From an uncultured Oscillospiraceae bacterium (GTDB lineage Bacteria > Bacillota > Clostridia > Oscillospirales > Oscillospiraceae), in NCBI GenBank assembly GCA_934573945.1, contig CAKTMQ010000099.1:1-5871 (forward strand): DNA of 5,871 nucleotides, read 5' to 3'. The translations under genes were made by a program, and so were the position numbers. Positions 5,573 to 5,871 of the stretch are shown here, in pieces; position 1 is the stretch's first letter; the number at the start of each line of letters is the position of its first letter. Below the pieces are notes generated by a model that saw nothing but the letters and a program-made list of their open reading frames with translations, searched no databases and had not been told where the DNA came from.

Positions 5573-5871
5573 ATGTTGAAGGATGAATACAAGATCTACG
5601 AGGAAAAAATGAAGAAGAGCATCGAGTCTGTGGAGAACGACTTTGCCGCCGTGCGCGCCGGTCGTGCCAACGCCTCCGTGCTCAACCGCATCACTGTGGA
5701 CTACTACGGCACGCCCACGCCGATCCAGCAGATCGCGTCTGTTGGCTCTCCCGATCCCCGCACGCTGCTGATCACCCCCTGGGATGCCAGCGCCCTGAAG
5801 GGCATTGAAAAGGCCATTCAGGAGTCCGATCTGGGCATCAATCCCCAGAACGACGGCAAGTCCATCCGTCT
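5573..5871 (+). CDS. frr: ribosome recycling factor, N-terminal part (cut by window end)
   Basis: The frame from ATG 5573 stays open to the edge of the window, giving 99 codons of the roughly 185 normal for RRF. RRF, with EF-G, splits the post-termination ribosome so its subunits can be reused. The N-terminal helix ([20 protein letters not shown], residues 9-28), the AGRANASVL turn at 29-37, [16 protein letters not shown] at 41-56 and the LLITPWD segment near 65-71 are diagnostic. The start is supported by a perfect AAGGAGG at 5558-5564, eight bases upstream, inside the pyrH end. The gap after pyrH is 3 nt, so co-transcription is near certain. The second half of helix-bundle domain I lies beyond the window. 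Confidence 0.97.
   Translation, partial: MLKDEYKIYEEKMKKSIESVENDFAAVRAGRANASVLNRITVDYYGTPTPIQQIASVGSPDPRTLLITPWDASALKGIEKAIQESDLGINPQNDGKSIR

Overview
The window is a stretch of GC-rich bacterial chromosome, densely packed with genes. It has strong G/C third-position bias, polypurine Shine-Dalgarno sites, a lipoprotein signal typical of a Gram-positive, and Firmicutes-style PyrH and Frr. The trio of ApbE, a NusG domain II protein and a Gx transporter, together with a SpoVK/CbbX-type AAA+ ATPase, suits an anaerobic Clostridia lineage, perhaps a high-GC Oscillospiraceae-type gut bacterium. That placement is inference; nothing here fixes genus or species.

Layout. Positions 1-3716 hold one tightly packed plus-strand run. 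It starts with the 3' end of a probable ribulose-phosphate 3-epimerase gene (rpe) and continues with recR (recombinational repair), apbE (lipoprotein FAD:protein FMN transferase), a small membrane-anchored NusG domain II protein, a Gx-transporter/HepI-like membrane protein, and an AAA+ ATPase of the SpoVK/CbbX type. Junctions are a 4-nt overlap, a 26-nt overlap, or gaps of 3, 5 and 12 nt. No internal promoter or terminator is evident, so this reads as one transcription unit that begins upstream of the window.

The run ends at a perfect 18-bp hairpin (3751-3793), which also serves the convergent minus-strand gene for an MBL-fold metallohydrolase (3804-4697). That gene has a good extended -10 promoter. 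Divergent from it across a 152-nt AT-richer gap is pyrH (UMP kinase), followed 3 nt later by frr (ribosome recycling factor), which runs off the right edge.

How the genes work together. The middle genes (apbE, NusG_II, Gx transporter) resemble part of the flavin-based extracytosolic electron-transfer modules known from Firmicutes. ApbE would flavinylate a surface protein encoded elsewhere, and the two membrane proteins would belong to the same redox or quinone/flavin system. The AAA+ ATPase is the least explained member. pyrH-frr is the conserved pyrimidine/translation housekeeping pair. I see no mobile element, CRISPR array, tRNA, rRNA or riboswitch, and no clear case for a wholly new system. 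The electron-transfer-like trio with its attached AAA+ ATPase is the most interesting part.
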